The position numbers and the translations under genes are program-made. DNA of 18,369 nt, taken from NCBI GenBank assembly GCA_017627975.1, contig JAGAFT010000014.1:1-18369 (forward strand), written 5' to 3'. Shown here piece by piece: positions 11,669 to 18,369 of this stretch. Within the stretch, counting starts at the first letter, position 1; each line of letters starts with the position of its first letter. The notes beneath the pieces were generated by a model. That model was not told the origin of the DNA and did no database searches. It saw only the letters and a program-made list of their open reading frames with translations. This DNA is from Oscillospiraceae bacterium. Its GTDB lineage: Bacteria > Bacillota_A > Clostridia > Oscillospirales > Oscillospiraceae.

Positions 11669-12455
11669 CCTGTTTGAGATCAGCAAGACCTTCAACCCCG
11701 GCACCATCAACGAAAAGCGCGCCCTGCACAAGCTCTCCCTCCATCTGGATCCCGGTGATTTTGTCACCGTCATCGGCGGAAACGGCGCGGGTAAATCCAC
11801 CATGCTCAACGCCATCGCCGGCGTCTGGCCCATCGATGAAGGACGCATCGTTCTGGACGGGAACGACGTTACCGCCCTGCCGGAGCACAAGAGGGCCTTC
11901 CTGATCGGGCGCGTATTTCAGGATCCGATGATGGGCACCGCCCCCAACATGCAGCTGGAGGAAAACCTCGCCCTTGCAAAACGCCGCGGGCAGAAGCGCG
12001 GTCTCGGCTGGGGCGTGACCAAAGAAGAGCGCGGGGAATACCGCGAACGCCTCAAGACCCTCGGCCTCGGTCTGGAAGACCGGATGACCGCGAGAGTCGG
12101 CCTCCTCTCCGGCGGCCAGCGGCAGGCCGTCACCCTGCTGATGGCCTCCCTTCAGGAGCCGAAGCTGCTGCTGCTTGATGAGCACACCGCCGCCCTCGAC
12201 CCGGCCACCGCCGCCAAGGTTCTCGACCTCTCCGATCAGATCGTCTCGGAGCACAAGCTGACCACCCTCATGATCACCCATAATATGACCGATGCCATCC
12301 AGCACGGCAACCGCCTGATCATGATGAACGAGGGCCAGATCATCCTGGACATCCGCGGCGAGGAAAAGAAGCATCTCACCCGGCAGGAACTGCTTGACAA
12401 GTTTGCCGCACTTGCCGGCACGCCGATGGAGACCGATTCGGTTCTGCTCTCCTGA
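11661..12455 (+). CDS. ABC transporter ATP-binding protein, TrpZ family
   Basis: Cytoplasmic ATPase of 264 aa that powers the importer. All motifs are intact: Walker A GGNGAGKST (39-47), Q-loop VFQDP (Q87), signature LSGGQ (149-153), Walker B LLLLD with catalytic E174, D-loop AALD, and the switch H207 in ITHNM. The start is the ATG at 11661 because it lies inside the permease end with GGGGG a suitable distance upstream, and the protein begins MLDLFEISKTFN as expected; a longer open frame from 11571 is the permease in another frame. Overlap of 8 bp with the permease implies coupled translation. It ends the operon; a strong terminator is 20 bp after the stop. Confidence 0.95.
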   Translation: MLDLFEISKTFNPGTINEKRALHKLSLHLDPGDFVTVIGGNGAGKSTMLNAIAGVWPIDEGRIVLDGNDVTALPEHKRAFLIGRVFQDPMMGTAPNMQLEENLALAKRRGQKRGLGWGVTKEERGEYRERLKTLGLGLEDRMTARVGLLSGGQRQAVTLLMASLQEPKLLLLDEHTAALDPATAAKVLDLSDQIVSEHKLTTLMITHNMTDAIQHGNRLIMMNEGQIILDIRGEEKKHLTRQELLDKFAALAGTPMETDSVLLS

Positions 12456-12474
12456 GCAAGACTCTTAACATCGA

Positions 12475-12521
12475 AAAACCACCGCTCTGAGCTGAAACCC
12501 TCAGCCCATTGCGGTGGTTTT
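12475..12521. terminator. Bidirectional terminator after the transporter operon
   Basis: AAAACCACCGC (12475-12485) and GCGGTGGTTTT (12511-12521) pair over 11 bp, with a GCTGA/TCAGC stem inside. T runs on both strands allow use by the transporter operon and by the convergent HAD gene. The gap to 12611 holds nothing else. Confidence 0.88.
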
Positions 12522-12611
12522 CTCTTCTCTGCCCGGATCATCTGTCTTGCATCCTGCCGGGCGGTCATGGGGCTCTGCTCTGCCGTCCCTCGCGTTCGGT
12601 TTATGTCGGCT

Positions 12612-13391
12612 TCAGGCGTCAAAGAGCCCCAGCTTCACACAGGCGTTCCAGATGCCGTCTTTGTCCACATCCGTCGTGATCAGGTCGGCCTTGGCCTTCA
12701 GCTCGGGGACGGCGTTTCCCATGGCCACCGTCGTCCACTCGTCGATAAACATGGACATGTCGTTCAGTCCGTCACCGAAGACGATGGCATCCCGGTAATC
12801 CGCGTGGTAGTAGTCCATCATGCGGCGGATCCCCGCGGCCTTGTCCGTCGGCTCCACGAAGAAGTATTCCGGCATATATCTGCACCAGGGCAGCTTTTTC
12901 AGAGTCTCCAGGGTATATTCCTCGGGCTCTTCACAGACCACATAGGCTTTGTAGATGATCTTCTGGTCCTCCGGATCCAGTCCCGGAACCACCTGACACT
13001 TGATGTAGTTGTCGTGCGTCAGCTCATAGAAGCGCTCATCCGGCACCAGACGGACGTCGTTGTTGTCGACGGCAAGCCCCCAGGGAAAGCCCCGCGCTTC
13101 GCATTCCCGCACCAGCGCAACCACATCCGCCTTGTTCAGCGGCTCGATCCCGATCAGCTTTCCGCCGATGGTGATGCCGTTGCCGCCGTCGCTGACCATG
13201 TTCTCCATCTCCAGCATGCGCATGTAGGGTTCGGCCATAAACTGCGCCCTGCCCGTTGCGATGGAGACGAAATGTCCCGCCTCTTCCAGTTTCTTGATGG
13301 CGCGTCTGGTAGACTCGGGTACATAGCCCAGCGGCCCGTCGGCCAGCAGTGTCCCGTCGATATCAAAAAACAAGTATCTTTTTCTGCTCAT
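12612..13391 (-). CDS. Cof-type HAD-family hydrolase
   Basis: Predicted phosphatase of 259 aa in HAD subfamily IIB (Cof type), which removes phosphate from sugar phosphates, nucleotides or cofactors. Motif I is FDIDGTLL with nucleophile D10 and acid/base D12. Motif II is T46 in SIATGRAQ. Motif III Lys is in TDKAAGI. Motif IV is GDGLNDMSM, the Mg-binding acidic cluster. The large alpha/beta cap lies between motifs II and III (roughly residues 75-185), as in the Cof group. The ATG has AGAGGA just upstream. It stands alone on the minus strand between terminators, with its own promoter, so its substrate cannot be guessed from neighbours. Confidence 0.93.
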   Translation of the reverse strand: MSRKRYLFFDIDGTLLADGPLGYVPESTRRAIKKLEEAGHFVSIATGRAQFMAEPYMRMLEMENMVSDGGNGITIGGKLIGIEPLNKADVVALVRECEARGFPWGLAVDNNDVRLVPDERFYELTHDNYIKCQVVPGLDPEDQKIIYKAYVVCEEPEEYTLETLKKLPWCRYMPEYFFVEPTDKAAGIRRMMDYYHADYRDAIVFGDGLNDMSMFIDEWTTVAMGNAVPELKAKADLITTDVDKDGIWNACVKLGLFDA

Positions 13392-13425
13392 AAATCCTCT
13401 TGCGGTTTTGTTTTTCTTTCATGGC

Positions 13426-13434
13426 AGTATAGCA
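13426..13434 (-). promoter_or_regulatory. Extended -10 promoter of the HAD gene
   Basis: On the minus strand TGC precedes TATACT (13431-13426). The -35 region (TTCTCT) is poor, as is usual for extended -10 promoters. The predicted 5' untranslated region is about 27 nt. Confidence 0.6.
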
Positions 13435-13545
13435 CAATTTGGACGGGAAGAGAAGTGCTTTTTCGGCCCGTTTTTTCCGCTCGCCCTCTCTCATGCGCTC
13501 CCCCGCCCGCTCCCTTTCTCCGCCGCTTTCGTGTGTCGTTTCTGC

Positions 13546-13575
13546 TTGACGGTGTGCTCGGATGTGTACTATAAT
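13546..13575 (+). promoter_or_regulatory. Promoter of the 13659 gene
   Basis: TTGACG (13546-13551) and TATAAT (13570-13575) are separated by 18 bp. Positions 13441-13545 upstream are pyrimidine-rich on the plus strand and contain no gene. The transcript leader of about 75 nt has no terminator; CTCCGCG appears at 13576-13582 and again at 13631-13637. Confidence 0.75.
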
Positions 13576-13658
13576 CTCCGCGGCGAACCAGGCCTTCTGT
13601 CCCAATTCCCGATTTTATTTCGCATCCATACTCCGCGTATCCGTCAGTGAGGTAAGAA

Positions 13659-14357
13659 ATGGCATACGATTTTTATGTCCGCAGCAAACAGGATCTGATC
13701 GAGGCCGTGGAAGAGTACGGCATCGTTCCGTATTTCGCCACATCCATCCCCGGCTTCTCTCTGGAGGAACACTGCTCTCCTTCCGTGCTCTTCTCCGATT
13801 TCGAAGACGACACCTGGGCCTGGAAGGGTCCCGTGATCCGGGCCACCGGCTGTGCCTACGGAAAGTTCTTTGAGAAGAAGTCCACCTATGTCAGCCGGGA
13901 GGTGTTCCTCGATCTGGCCAACTACCGCCGGGACGGCTATGATTTCGACGCCCGGTATGATGACGGTCTGGCAAAGTTTCAGGATAAGCAGCTCTATGAT
14001 CTGATTGACGCCCATGCGCCGGTGCTTTCCAAAGAACTGCGCGTCACCGGCGGCTACGCCTACAGCGGCCGATGGCAGAAAACCGAGGGCAAAAAAGGCT
14101 TCGACACCACCATTACCCGGCTGCAGGAGCAGTGCTATGTGATCATCAGCGACTTTGTCTATACCCTCGACAAGCACGGCAACCGCCGCGGCTGGGGTGT
14201 TGCCCAGTACAGCACGCCGGAGAAGTTCATGGGAAGCGCGTTCTCGGATGCGGTCTATCGGCGCAGTCCGGAGGAATCCTATGCCCGCCTGCTGGATCGC
14301 CTCGCCGCGCTCTTCCCCCGCGCGGCGGAAAAGCAGCTGAAGAAGTTCCTGAAATGA
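13659..14357 (+). CDS. Conserved protein, possibly AlkZ-related
   Basis: Soluble protein of 232 aa with no signal peptide and no membrane helix. It resembles a clostridial family sometimes labelled AlkZ-related (YcaQ/AlkZ being winged-helix DNA glycosylases), but I recognise it only by overall appearance and cannot confirm the fold. Conserved-looking segments are FSLEEHCSPSVLFSD, the aromatic DDTWAWKGPVIR, CAYGKFFEKKSTYVSRE, NYRRDGYDFDARYDDGLA and RGWGVAQYSTPEKFMG. It is rich in Tyr, Trp, Asp and Arg and includes the sequence KGFDTTITRLQEQCYVIISDF, which looks like winged-helix material. The ATG has GAGG 6 nt upstream. It sits alone with its own promoter and terminator, so context says nothing about function. 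Confidence 0.75.
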   Translation: MAYDFYVRSKQDLIEAVEEYGIVPYFATSIPGFSLEEHCSPSVLFSDFEDDTWAWKGPVIRATGCAYGKFFEKKSTYVSREVFLDLANYRRDGYDFDARYDDGLAKFQDKQLYDLIDAHAPVLSKELRVTGGYAYSGRWQKTEGKKGFDTTITRLQEQCYVIISDFVYTLDKHGNRRGWGVAQYSTPEKFMGSAFSDAVYRRSPEESYARLLDRLAALFPRAAEKQLKKFLK

Positions 14358-14469
14358 CCTGCGCAGCGGCATGATTCAGCAAAGAAAACCCGGAGCCCTG
14401 ATACAGATCCATTGAACACCGGATACAGCAATAGGGGATAATAACGCCGTGCAACAAGCAATAATAACC

Positions 14470-14504
14470 CGCCCGGAGAGGGATCGTGTTTCCCACTCCG
14501 GGCG
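14470..14504. terminator. Terminator between convergent genes
   Basis: CGCCCGGAG (14470-14478) pairs with CTCCGGGCG (14496-14504), with GGGA/TCCC inside (14480-14483/14491-14494). The plus strand then reads ATTGTCTGTTTTCTTCTT; the minus strand reads GGTTATTATTG. The 14358-14469 gap before it is non-coding, with two ATAATAAC copies. Confidence 0.8.
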
Positions 14505-14520
14505 ATTGTCTGTTTTCTTC

Positions 14521-15492
14521 TTATTTCTTCCTGAGTTCCGCCGCAGAGGGATAACCGTAGGCGCTTACCGCTTTCTCCGCCGCGCGGAGGATCGCTTCGC
14601 TCACCACTTCGGCCGCCAGAATTCCCACCACATCCTGGTCCGCCGCGACGTTTCCGACCGAAACCGCATAGATGCTGTCGCCGTCCGCGGAGGTGTGGAC
14701 CGGGCGGATGGAACGGGCGTAGCCGTCCTGGGCCATGCCGGCAATCTTGCACAGCTGTGCCTTCCCGAAGGCCGCGTTCGTGACCACAACGGCCAGGGTC
14801 GTGTTTCCGACAAACCGGTTCTCCACGACTTCCAGAGAGCCTTTCATGTGCTCCGACGTGCTGCGGAGCGCGGTTTTGTCCTCCGTCAGCAGCCCCGCGA
14901 CCTGTTTTCCGGTCTTCCAGTCGAAGATATCGCCCAGCGCGTTTACCACCACGAGGGCCCCGATCTGCAGCTCGCCGATCTGTACGGCGTAACTTCCGAT
15001 CCCGGTCTTCATACAGGTCTCCATGCCGCCGATCTTGCCCACCGTGGCGCCGCAGCCGACGCCGTAGTTTCCGTCCCGGTAGTTCGGCGCTTCCATGGCA
15101 GCCTTCGCCGCTTCGTATCCCATCGCCGCATCCGGGCGGGTAAACGGATCCCCGACGGTCAGGTCGAAGATGTCCGACTGCACCACCAGCGGCACTTTGG
15201 TCACGCCGACGTCGAAGCCGATCTTTTTCTCCTCGAGATACTTCATCACGCCGTTTGCGGCGCCGAGGCCGAAGGCACTGCCGCCGCCGAGGACGATGGC
15301 GTGGATGATCTGCGCCGCCATCAGGGGGTTCAGCAGCGGCGTCTCCCGGGAGGCCGGGCCGCCGCCGCGAATGTCGACACCCGCGCGCATTCCGTCCTCG
15401 CAGATCAGCACCGTACAGCCGGTTCCGGCGTCCGTGTTCTCCACCTGTCCGATTCTGATTCCCCGGATCTCGCTGATCGGTAGTTCCGTCAT
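14521..15492 (-). CDS. P1-family (DmpA/S58) peptidase
   Basis: Ntn-fold aminopeptidase of 323 aa in the DmpA/P1 group, which self-cleaves into two chains and releases N-terminal residues from small or beta-amino-acid peptides. Visible hallmarks: IRIGQVENTDAGTGCTV at the N-terminus, the glycine-rich IVLGGGSAFGLGAANGVM (68-83) and FVGNTTLAVVVTNA (227-240), where T231 or T232 would be the nucleophile exposed by self-cleavage. There is no signal peptide, so it is cytoplasmic. A strong GGAGGAGG site precedes the ATG. It lies 24 nt after the isocitrate dehydrogenase stop, most likely as the last gene of that operon, although no metabolic link is obvious. Peptide turnover feeding amino acids is a possible role. 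Confidence 0.92.
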   Translation of the reverse strand: MTELPISEIRGIRIGQVENTDAGTGCTVLICEDGMRAGVDIRGGGPASRETPLLNPLMAAQIIHAIVLGGGSAFGLGAANGVMKYLEEKKIGFDVGVTKVPLVVQSDIFDLTVGDPFTRPDAAMGYEAAKAAMEAPNYRDGNYGVGCGATVGKIGGMETCMKTGIGSYAVQIGELQIGALVVVNALGDIFDWKTGKQVAGLLTEDKTALRSTSEHMKGSLEVVENRFVGNTTLAVVVTNAAFGKAQLCKIAGMAQDGYARSIRPVHTSADGDSIYAVSVGNVAADQDVVGILAAEVVSEAILRAAEKAVSAYGYPSAAELRKK

Positions 15493-15516
15493 CGCCGTAT
15501 CCTCCTCCGCATCAGG

Positions 15517-16656
15517 TCAGAGCTTCTCCAAAAGGTAGTCGGTGAATTCCGCACAGGTCGCCCCGTCCCGGTGACCGGTCACAACGACCCGCTTTTCCTG
15601 CTCCAGGCAGACCGACAGCGCTGCGTTCAGCCGGTCGGCCTTGTCCGTCATGGCAATGTGCCGCAGCATCAGCTCTGCCGCCTTCAGGATGCTGGACGGA
15701 TTGGCATAGTCGCCCTCCCCCGCCTCGATCTTCCGCGGTGCGGAGCCGTGGATGGCCTCGAACATGGCATACTGGCCGCCGATGTTGGCGCTGCCGGCGG
15801 TGCCGACGCCGCCCTGGATCTGGGCCGCCTCGTCGGTAATGATGTCCCCGTACAGGTTCGGCAGCAGGAAGACCTGGAACTTGCTCCGCACGGCGGGGTT
15901 CACCAGGTTTGCGGTCATGATGTCGATGTACCAGTCGTCCGCTTCGATCTCCGGATACTCCGCCGCCACCTCGTGGGCGATGCGGGAGAACATGCCGTCG
16001 GTTTTCTTCATGATGTTCGCCTTGGTCACGATGGCGACATTTTTCTTTCCGTTGGCACGGGCATAGTCGAAGGCGGCTTTTGCGATCCGGCGGGTTCCCG
16101 CGTCGGTGGTCACCTTGAAGTCCATGGTGAGCTTCCCGGGCAGCTCAATGCCGCGGCTGCCGAGGGCATATTCTCCCTCGGTGTTCTCCCGGAAGAAGAT
16201 CCAGTCGATTCCTTCCTCCGGTACGGACACGGGACGCACATTGGCAAAGAGGTCAAGTTCCCGCCGCAGGGTCACATTGGCGCTTTCCAGCGTACCGCCC
16301 TTCGGCGTGGTGGTGGGCCCTTTGAGCAGCACGTCGCAGGTCTTGATTGCCGCGAGCACGTCATCCGGTACCGCCTGGTCCAGGGCGAGACGGTTCTCGA
16401 TGGTCAGGCCTTCGATCTTCTTCAGCACCACGCGGTCGGATGCGATGTCGTCGGCGAGAAGCTTTTCCAGTACACGCTCCGCCTGTTTCATGATGATGGG
16501 GCCGATGCCGTCGCCGTCGATGAGTCCGACGGTAATGGTCTTCATGCCGGAATAGTCCTTCTCCGGCGCCGCCTGCTCCATCCGCTCCTGGCGCTCCAGC
16601 TGCTGGCGCAGCAGTGATTCAAACTTTACGACCGCTTCTCTGATTTCGTTCTCCAT
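15517..16656 (-). CDS. Isocitrate dehydrogenase (clostridial type)
   Basis: NAD(P)-dependent beta-decarboxylating dehydrogenase of 379 aa, isocitrate/isopropylmalate family. It most likely turns isocitrate into 2-oxoglutarate. It has GDGIGP (48-53), LESANVTLRRELDLFANVRPV (substrate S125, N127, R131, R141), FFRENTEGEY (Y163), K212 in VTKAN, and metal ligands in YIDIMTA and YGDIITDEA (D271, D275). HGSAPR follows at the cofactor loop. The roughly 37-aa acidic/basic N-terminal extension is usual for the clostridial enzyme; the start ATG has GGAGG 8 nt upstream, inside the gntR end. The 3-bp gap to gntR and the Re-citrate synthase further upstream argue for isocitrate rather than isopropylmalate. 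Cofactor choice cannot be settled from motifs. Confidence 0.85.
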   Translation of the reverse strand: MENEIREAVVKFESLLRQQLERQERMEQAAPEKDYSGMKTITVGLIDGDGIGPIIMKQAERVLEKLLADDIASDRVVLKKIEGLTIENRLALDQAVPDDVLAAIKTCDVLLKGPTTTPKGGTLESANVTLRRELDLFANVRPVSVPEEGIDWIFFRENTEGEYALGSRGIELPGKLTMDFKVTTDAGTRRIAKAAFDYARANGKKNVAIVTKANIMKKTDGMFSRIAHEVAAEYPEIEADDWYIDIMTANLVNPAVRSKFQVFLLPNLYGDIITDEAAQIQGGVGTAGSANIGGQYAMFEAIHGSAPRKIEAGEGDYANPSSILKAAELMLRHIAMTDKADRLNAALSVCLEQEKRVVVTGHRDGATCAEFTDYLLEKL

Positions 16657-16659
16657 GCT

Positions 16660-17313
16660 TCAGTCCTCCATCATGTCCTGCATCCGTTTCCTCGCGTTGG
16701 TCACATGCGCAAGCGCGGCCTTCTCGGCTGCGTCCGGGTCATGTGCCGCAAGCGCGGCATAGATTTCTTCGTGCTCCTGATGTGACTGCATGGCGCGGCT
16801 CTGCTTGGAGACAGAAGCCTTGCGGAATTTGGTCATCCGCTTGTGCAGCGAAAAGAGCGTATTGTAGTAGGACTTGCTCCCCGAGCTTCGGTAAAAGAGC
16901 CTGTGGAATTCCGAATCCTGGTTCTTGATCTGATCGGAGCTGTTCTCTCCGTTCTTTTCCACGTAGAAGCGCTGCAGGTCCAGCGCATCCCGCATGGCGC
17001 GAAGCTCCTCCTCCGTGACGTTCAGCGCCGCGCGGCGTGCTGCCAGGCCCTCGATCTGCGACCGAATCTCGTACATGTCCTCCATGTCTTCCCGGCTGAT
17101 GCCGACAACCACCGCACCGCGGCCGCTCTCTTCCAGGAAGTCCTCCTGCTCCAGCCGCCGGATCGCTTCGCGGATCGGAGTACGGCTGACCCCAAGCTGC
17201 TTGGACAGGCCAAGTTCGCTGATCACTTCGCCGCGGGCGTACTTCCCGGCAAGGATATCACGCTCAAGCTGATCAAAAATCTGATCTGCAATCGAAATAC
17301 TTCTATGTTCCAT
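16660..17313 (-). CDS. GntR-family regulator with FCD domain
   Basis: Transcription factor of 217 aa. The winged HTH spans about residues 8-75: QIFDQLERDILAGKYARGE, LSKQLGVSRTPIREAIRRLEQEDFLE, then GRGAVVVGI. The C-terminal FCD effector domain, helical, has the metal/ligand residues of the family in DSEFHRLFYRSSG, EHEEIYAAL and ALAHVTNAR. The frame is open back to 17406, but the ATG at 17313 has GTGAGG a few bases upstream and begins with the standard N-terminus, so the longer version is rejected. It is sandwiched between citrate synthase and isocitrate dehydrogenase genes, so it probably senses a TCA-type intermediate and controls this cluster (inference). Repeated GTATC half-sites lie just upstream. 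Confidence 0.9.
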   Translation of the reverse strand: MEHRSISIADQIFDQLERDILAGKYARGEVISELGLSKQLGVSRTPIREAIRRLEQEDFLEESGRGAVVVGISREDMEDMYEIRSQIEGLAARRAALNVTEEELRAMRDALDLQRFYVEKNGENSSDQIKNQDSEFHRLFYRSSGSKSYYNTLFSLHKRMTKFRKASVSKQSRAMQSHQEHEEIYAALAAHDPDAAEKAALAHVTNARKRMQDMMED

Positions 17314-17325
17314 GTGCTCCTCACA

Positions 17326-17464
17326 ATCTCCGTATCGTCTCGCTTCCGTCAAGTGTGACGAAAGCTCGCTCACTCCGATGCTCGTCACTTTTCGATTCAA
17401 AACCACCTTGTTGGGTTTTGAATCGATGAAACGAGAGATACGATTTTTTATCTCCGTATCGTCT
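17326..17464. repeat. Repeat-flanked non-coding segment, gntR-citrate synthase gap
   Basis: A 15-bp direct repeat ATCTCCGTATCGTCT occurs at 17326-17340 and 17450-17464. Between them is a near-inverted copy, CGAGAGATACG, at 17432-17442, opposite CGTATCGTCTCG (17331-17342). A 7-bp stem GTGACGA/TCGTCAC and the 13-bp stem at 17392-17426 lie inside. It could be an operator array for the GntR protein or a miniature foldback insertion. Confidence 0.65.
17392..17426. repeat. 13-bp inverted repeat hairpin
   Basis: TCGATTCAAAACC (17392-17404) and GGTTTTGAATCGA (17414-17426) are perfect arms with a 9-bp loop; outer CTCGT/ACGAG (17381-17385/17431-17435) can extend it. No T run follows on either strand, so it is not an ordinary terminator. 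On the minus strand it could stabilise the end of the citrate synthase mRNA. Confidence 0.7.
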
Positions 17465-17470
17465 TAATCA

Positions 17471-18369
17471 TTAATGAATGCACTTCAGGACGCCGCCGGA
17501 GAGCTCGCTGATCTTTCCTTCGAGCTCTTCGTTGGACAGGGACGCCGTGCGCCCGTCCTCATACTGGCTGTCGACCCATTCCTTCAGCTTGACCACCAGC
17601 GGGCTCTGCTTGTTCAGCTCCATCGCCCCGGTCAGGCCGTAGTTCTGGTTTACCCAGTAGGCAATGCCCGCAAGTCCCGAGTTTTTGCCGACTGCGACGG
17701 ATGCCGGACGCTTCAGAATCTTATCCGTGTCAAAAATGTTGTAGATCTCTTCATCCTTCAGAAGTCCGTCGGCGTGGATCCCCGCGCGGGTGACATTGAA
17801 GTTGCGTCCCACAAAGGGCGTCATGGGTGGAATATTGTAGCCGATCTCGTTCTTGTAGTAGTCTGCGATCTCGGTGATCACCGTCGGATCCATGCCGTCC
17901 AAAGAGCCGCGCAGAGAGGCATATTCCATCACCATCGCCTCCAGCGGGACGTTTCCGGTGCGCTCGCCGATGCCGAGGAGCGTGCAGTTCACGCCGCTGG
18001 CGCCGTAGAGCCAGGCCGTCGCGGCATTGGAGACCGCCTTGTAGAAGTCGTTATGACCGTGCCATTCAAGGTACTCGCTCTGCACGCCGGAATAGTGCTG
18101 CAGACCGTAGATGATGCCGGGAACGCTGCGCGGCAGCGCGACCTCGGTGTACGGCACGCCGTAACCCATGGTGTCGCAGGCCCGGATGCGCACCGGGATT
18201 CCCGCCTCATCCGAGAGCTTCATCAGCTCGTTGACAAAGGGCACCACAAAGCCGTAGAAGTCCGCCCTTGTCACATCCTCCAGATGGCAGCGCGGCATAA
18301 CGCCGGCATCGAAGGCATCCTTCACGGTGGCGAGATACATCTCCATGGCTTCCCTGCGCGTCTTCTTCA
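17471..18369 (-). CDS. Re-citrate synthase, C-terminal part (cut by window end)
   Basis: Partial; the frame is open past 18369, so the N-terminal part with the first active-site residues is missing, and 299 codons are seen. It belongs to the DRE-TIM metallolyase family (isopropylmalate/homocitrate synthase group), which joins acetyl-CoA to a keto acid. Sequence such as RCHLEDVTRADFYGF, RIRACDTMGYGVPYTEVALPRS, LEWHGHND (metal-binding HxH), LLGIGERTGNVPLEA and VGRNFNVTRAGIHADGL is close to the Re-citrate synthase described from Clostridium kluyveri, which makes citrate with the opposite stereochemistry to the common enzyme. The gntR and isocitrate dehydrogenase genes immediately downstream support citrate synthesis over homocitrate or isopropylmalate. 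Aconitase would be expected upstream, outside the window. Confidence 0.85.
   Translation of the reverse strand, partial: KKTRREAMEMYLATVKDAFDAGVMPRCHLEDVTRADFYGFVVPFVNELMKLSDEAGIPVRIRACDTMGYGVPYTEVALPRSVPGIIYGLQHYSGVQSEYLEWHGHNDFYKAVSNAATAWLYGASGVNCTLLGIGERTGNVPLEAMVMEYASLRGSLDGMDPTVITEIADYYKNEIGYNIPPMTPFVGRNFNVTRAGIHADGLLKDEEIYNIFDTDKILKRPASVAVGKNSGLAGIAYWVNQNYGLTGAMELNKQSPLVVKLKEWVDSQYEDGRTASLSNEELEGKISELSGGVLKCIH

Noticed and set aside
12567..13574. 335-codon plus-strand frame opposite the HAD gene
   Set aside because: It is the antisense of a gene with all HAD motifs, and it runs through the HAD promoter region.
15571..16617. 348-codon plus-strand frame opposite isocitrate dehydrogenase
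   Set aside because: Antisense of a well-supported enzyme gene; GC-rich third positions keep such frames open.
17314..17406. 31-codon N-terminal extension of the GntR protein
   Set aside because: The region is made of repeats and hairpins, and the standard GntR N-terminus begins at the ATG at 17313, which has its own ribosome binding site.
1..18369. CRISPR arrays, tRNA or rRNA genes
   Set aside because: No regularly spaced repeats and no cloverleaf or rRNA-like sequence were seen; the only tRNA-related feature is the T-box leader.

Overview
The window looks like chromosomal DNA from a moderately GC-rich anaerobic Firmicute of the Clostridia, perhaps Oscillospirales-like. The evidence is strong AGGAGG-type ribosome binding sites, a T-box leader on an asparagine synthetase, Clostridium-type two-component and AbrB/MazE genes, and a Re-type citrate synthase next to the clostridial-type isocitrate dehydrogenase. 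Genus and species cannot be read from the sequence.

Layout. Positions 1-347 hold the tail of an upstream unit, a strong terminator and the promoter of an OmpR-type response regulator/histidine kinase pair (366-2370). A 26-bp hairpin separates this pair from a convergent minus-strand pair, a GNAT acetyltransferase and a DUF998-like membrane protein (3627-2438), whose leader carries a terminator just ahead of the ribosome binding site. Positions 3911-5166 are a decayed mobile-element scar: the C-terminal part of a large serine recombinase (N-terminus lost, one frameshift) and an AbrB/MazE-type antitoxin with a perfect consensus promoter, followed by a RelE/YafQ-like toxin that appears frameshifted.

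Positions 5160-7095 are an Asn-type T-box riboswitch and asnB. A LysR regulator (7190-8140) follows, convergent with a minus-strand pair: a small AtpI-like membrane protein and a TauE/SafE permease (9386-8263).

The most interesting stretch is 9420-12455. Back-to-back promoters with two abutting palindromes drive, to the right, an 18-codon leader peptide with five tyrosine and three phenylalanine codons. It is followed by three mutually exclusive RNA helices (protector, antiterminator, terminator) and then by a complete TrpXYZ-family ABC importer (binding protein, permease, ATPase). This is the classic layout of ribosome-mediated transcription attenuation, which is unusual in Firmicutes, and it predicts a tyrosine/phenylalanine-responsive transporter.

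The rest is a Cof-type HAD phosphatase (minus), a conserved protein of unknown function (plus), and a minus-strand cluster: Re-citrate synthase (cut by the window edge), an FCD-type GntR regulator, isocitrate dehydrogenase and a P1-family (DmpA-like) peptidase. Citrate synthase and isocitrate dehydrogenase together would make 2-oxoglutarate for glutamate synthesis. The citrate synthase-gntR gap contains repeated GTATC half-sites and hairpins that may be the regulator's target.

The amino-acid theme (Asn T-box, aromatic leader peptide, oxidative glutamate branch) runs through the right two-thirds of the window, with different control devices on each unit.
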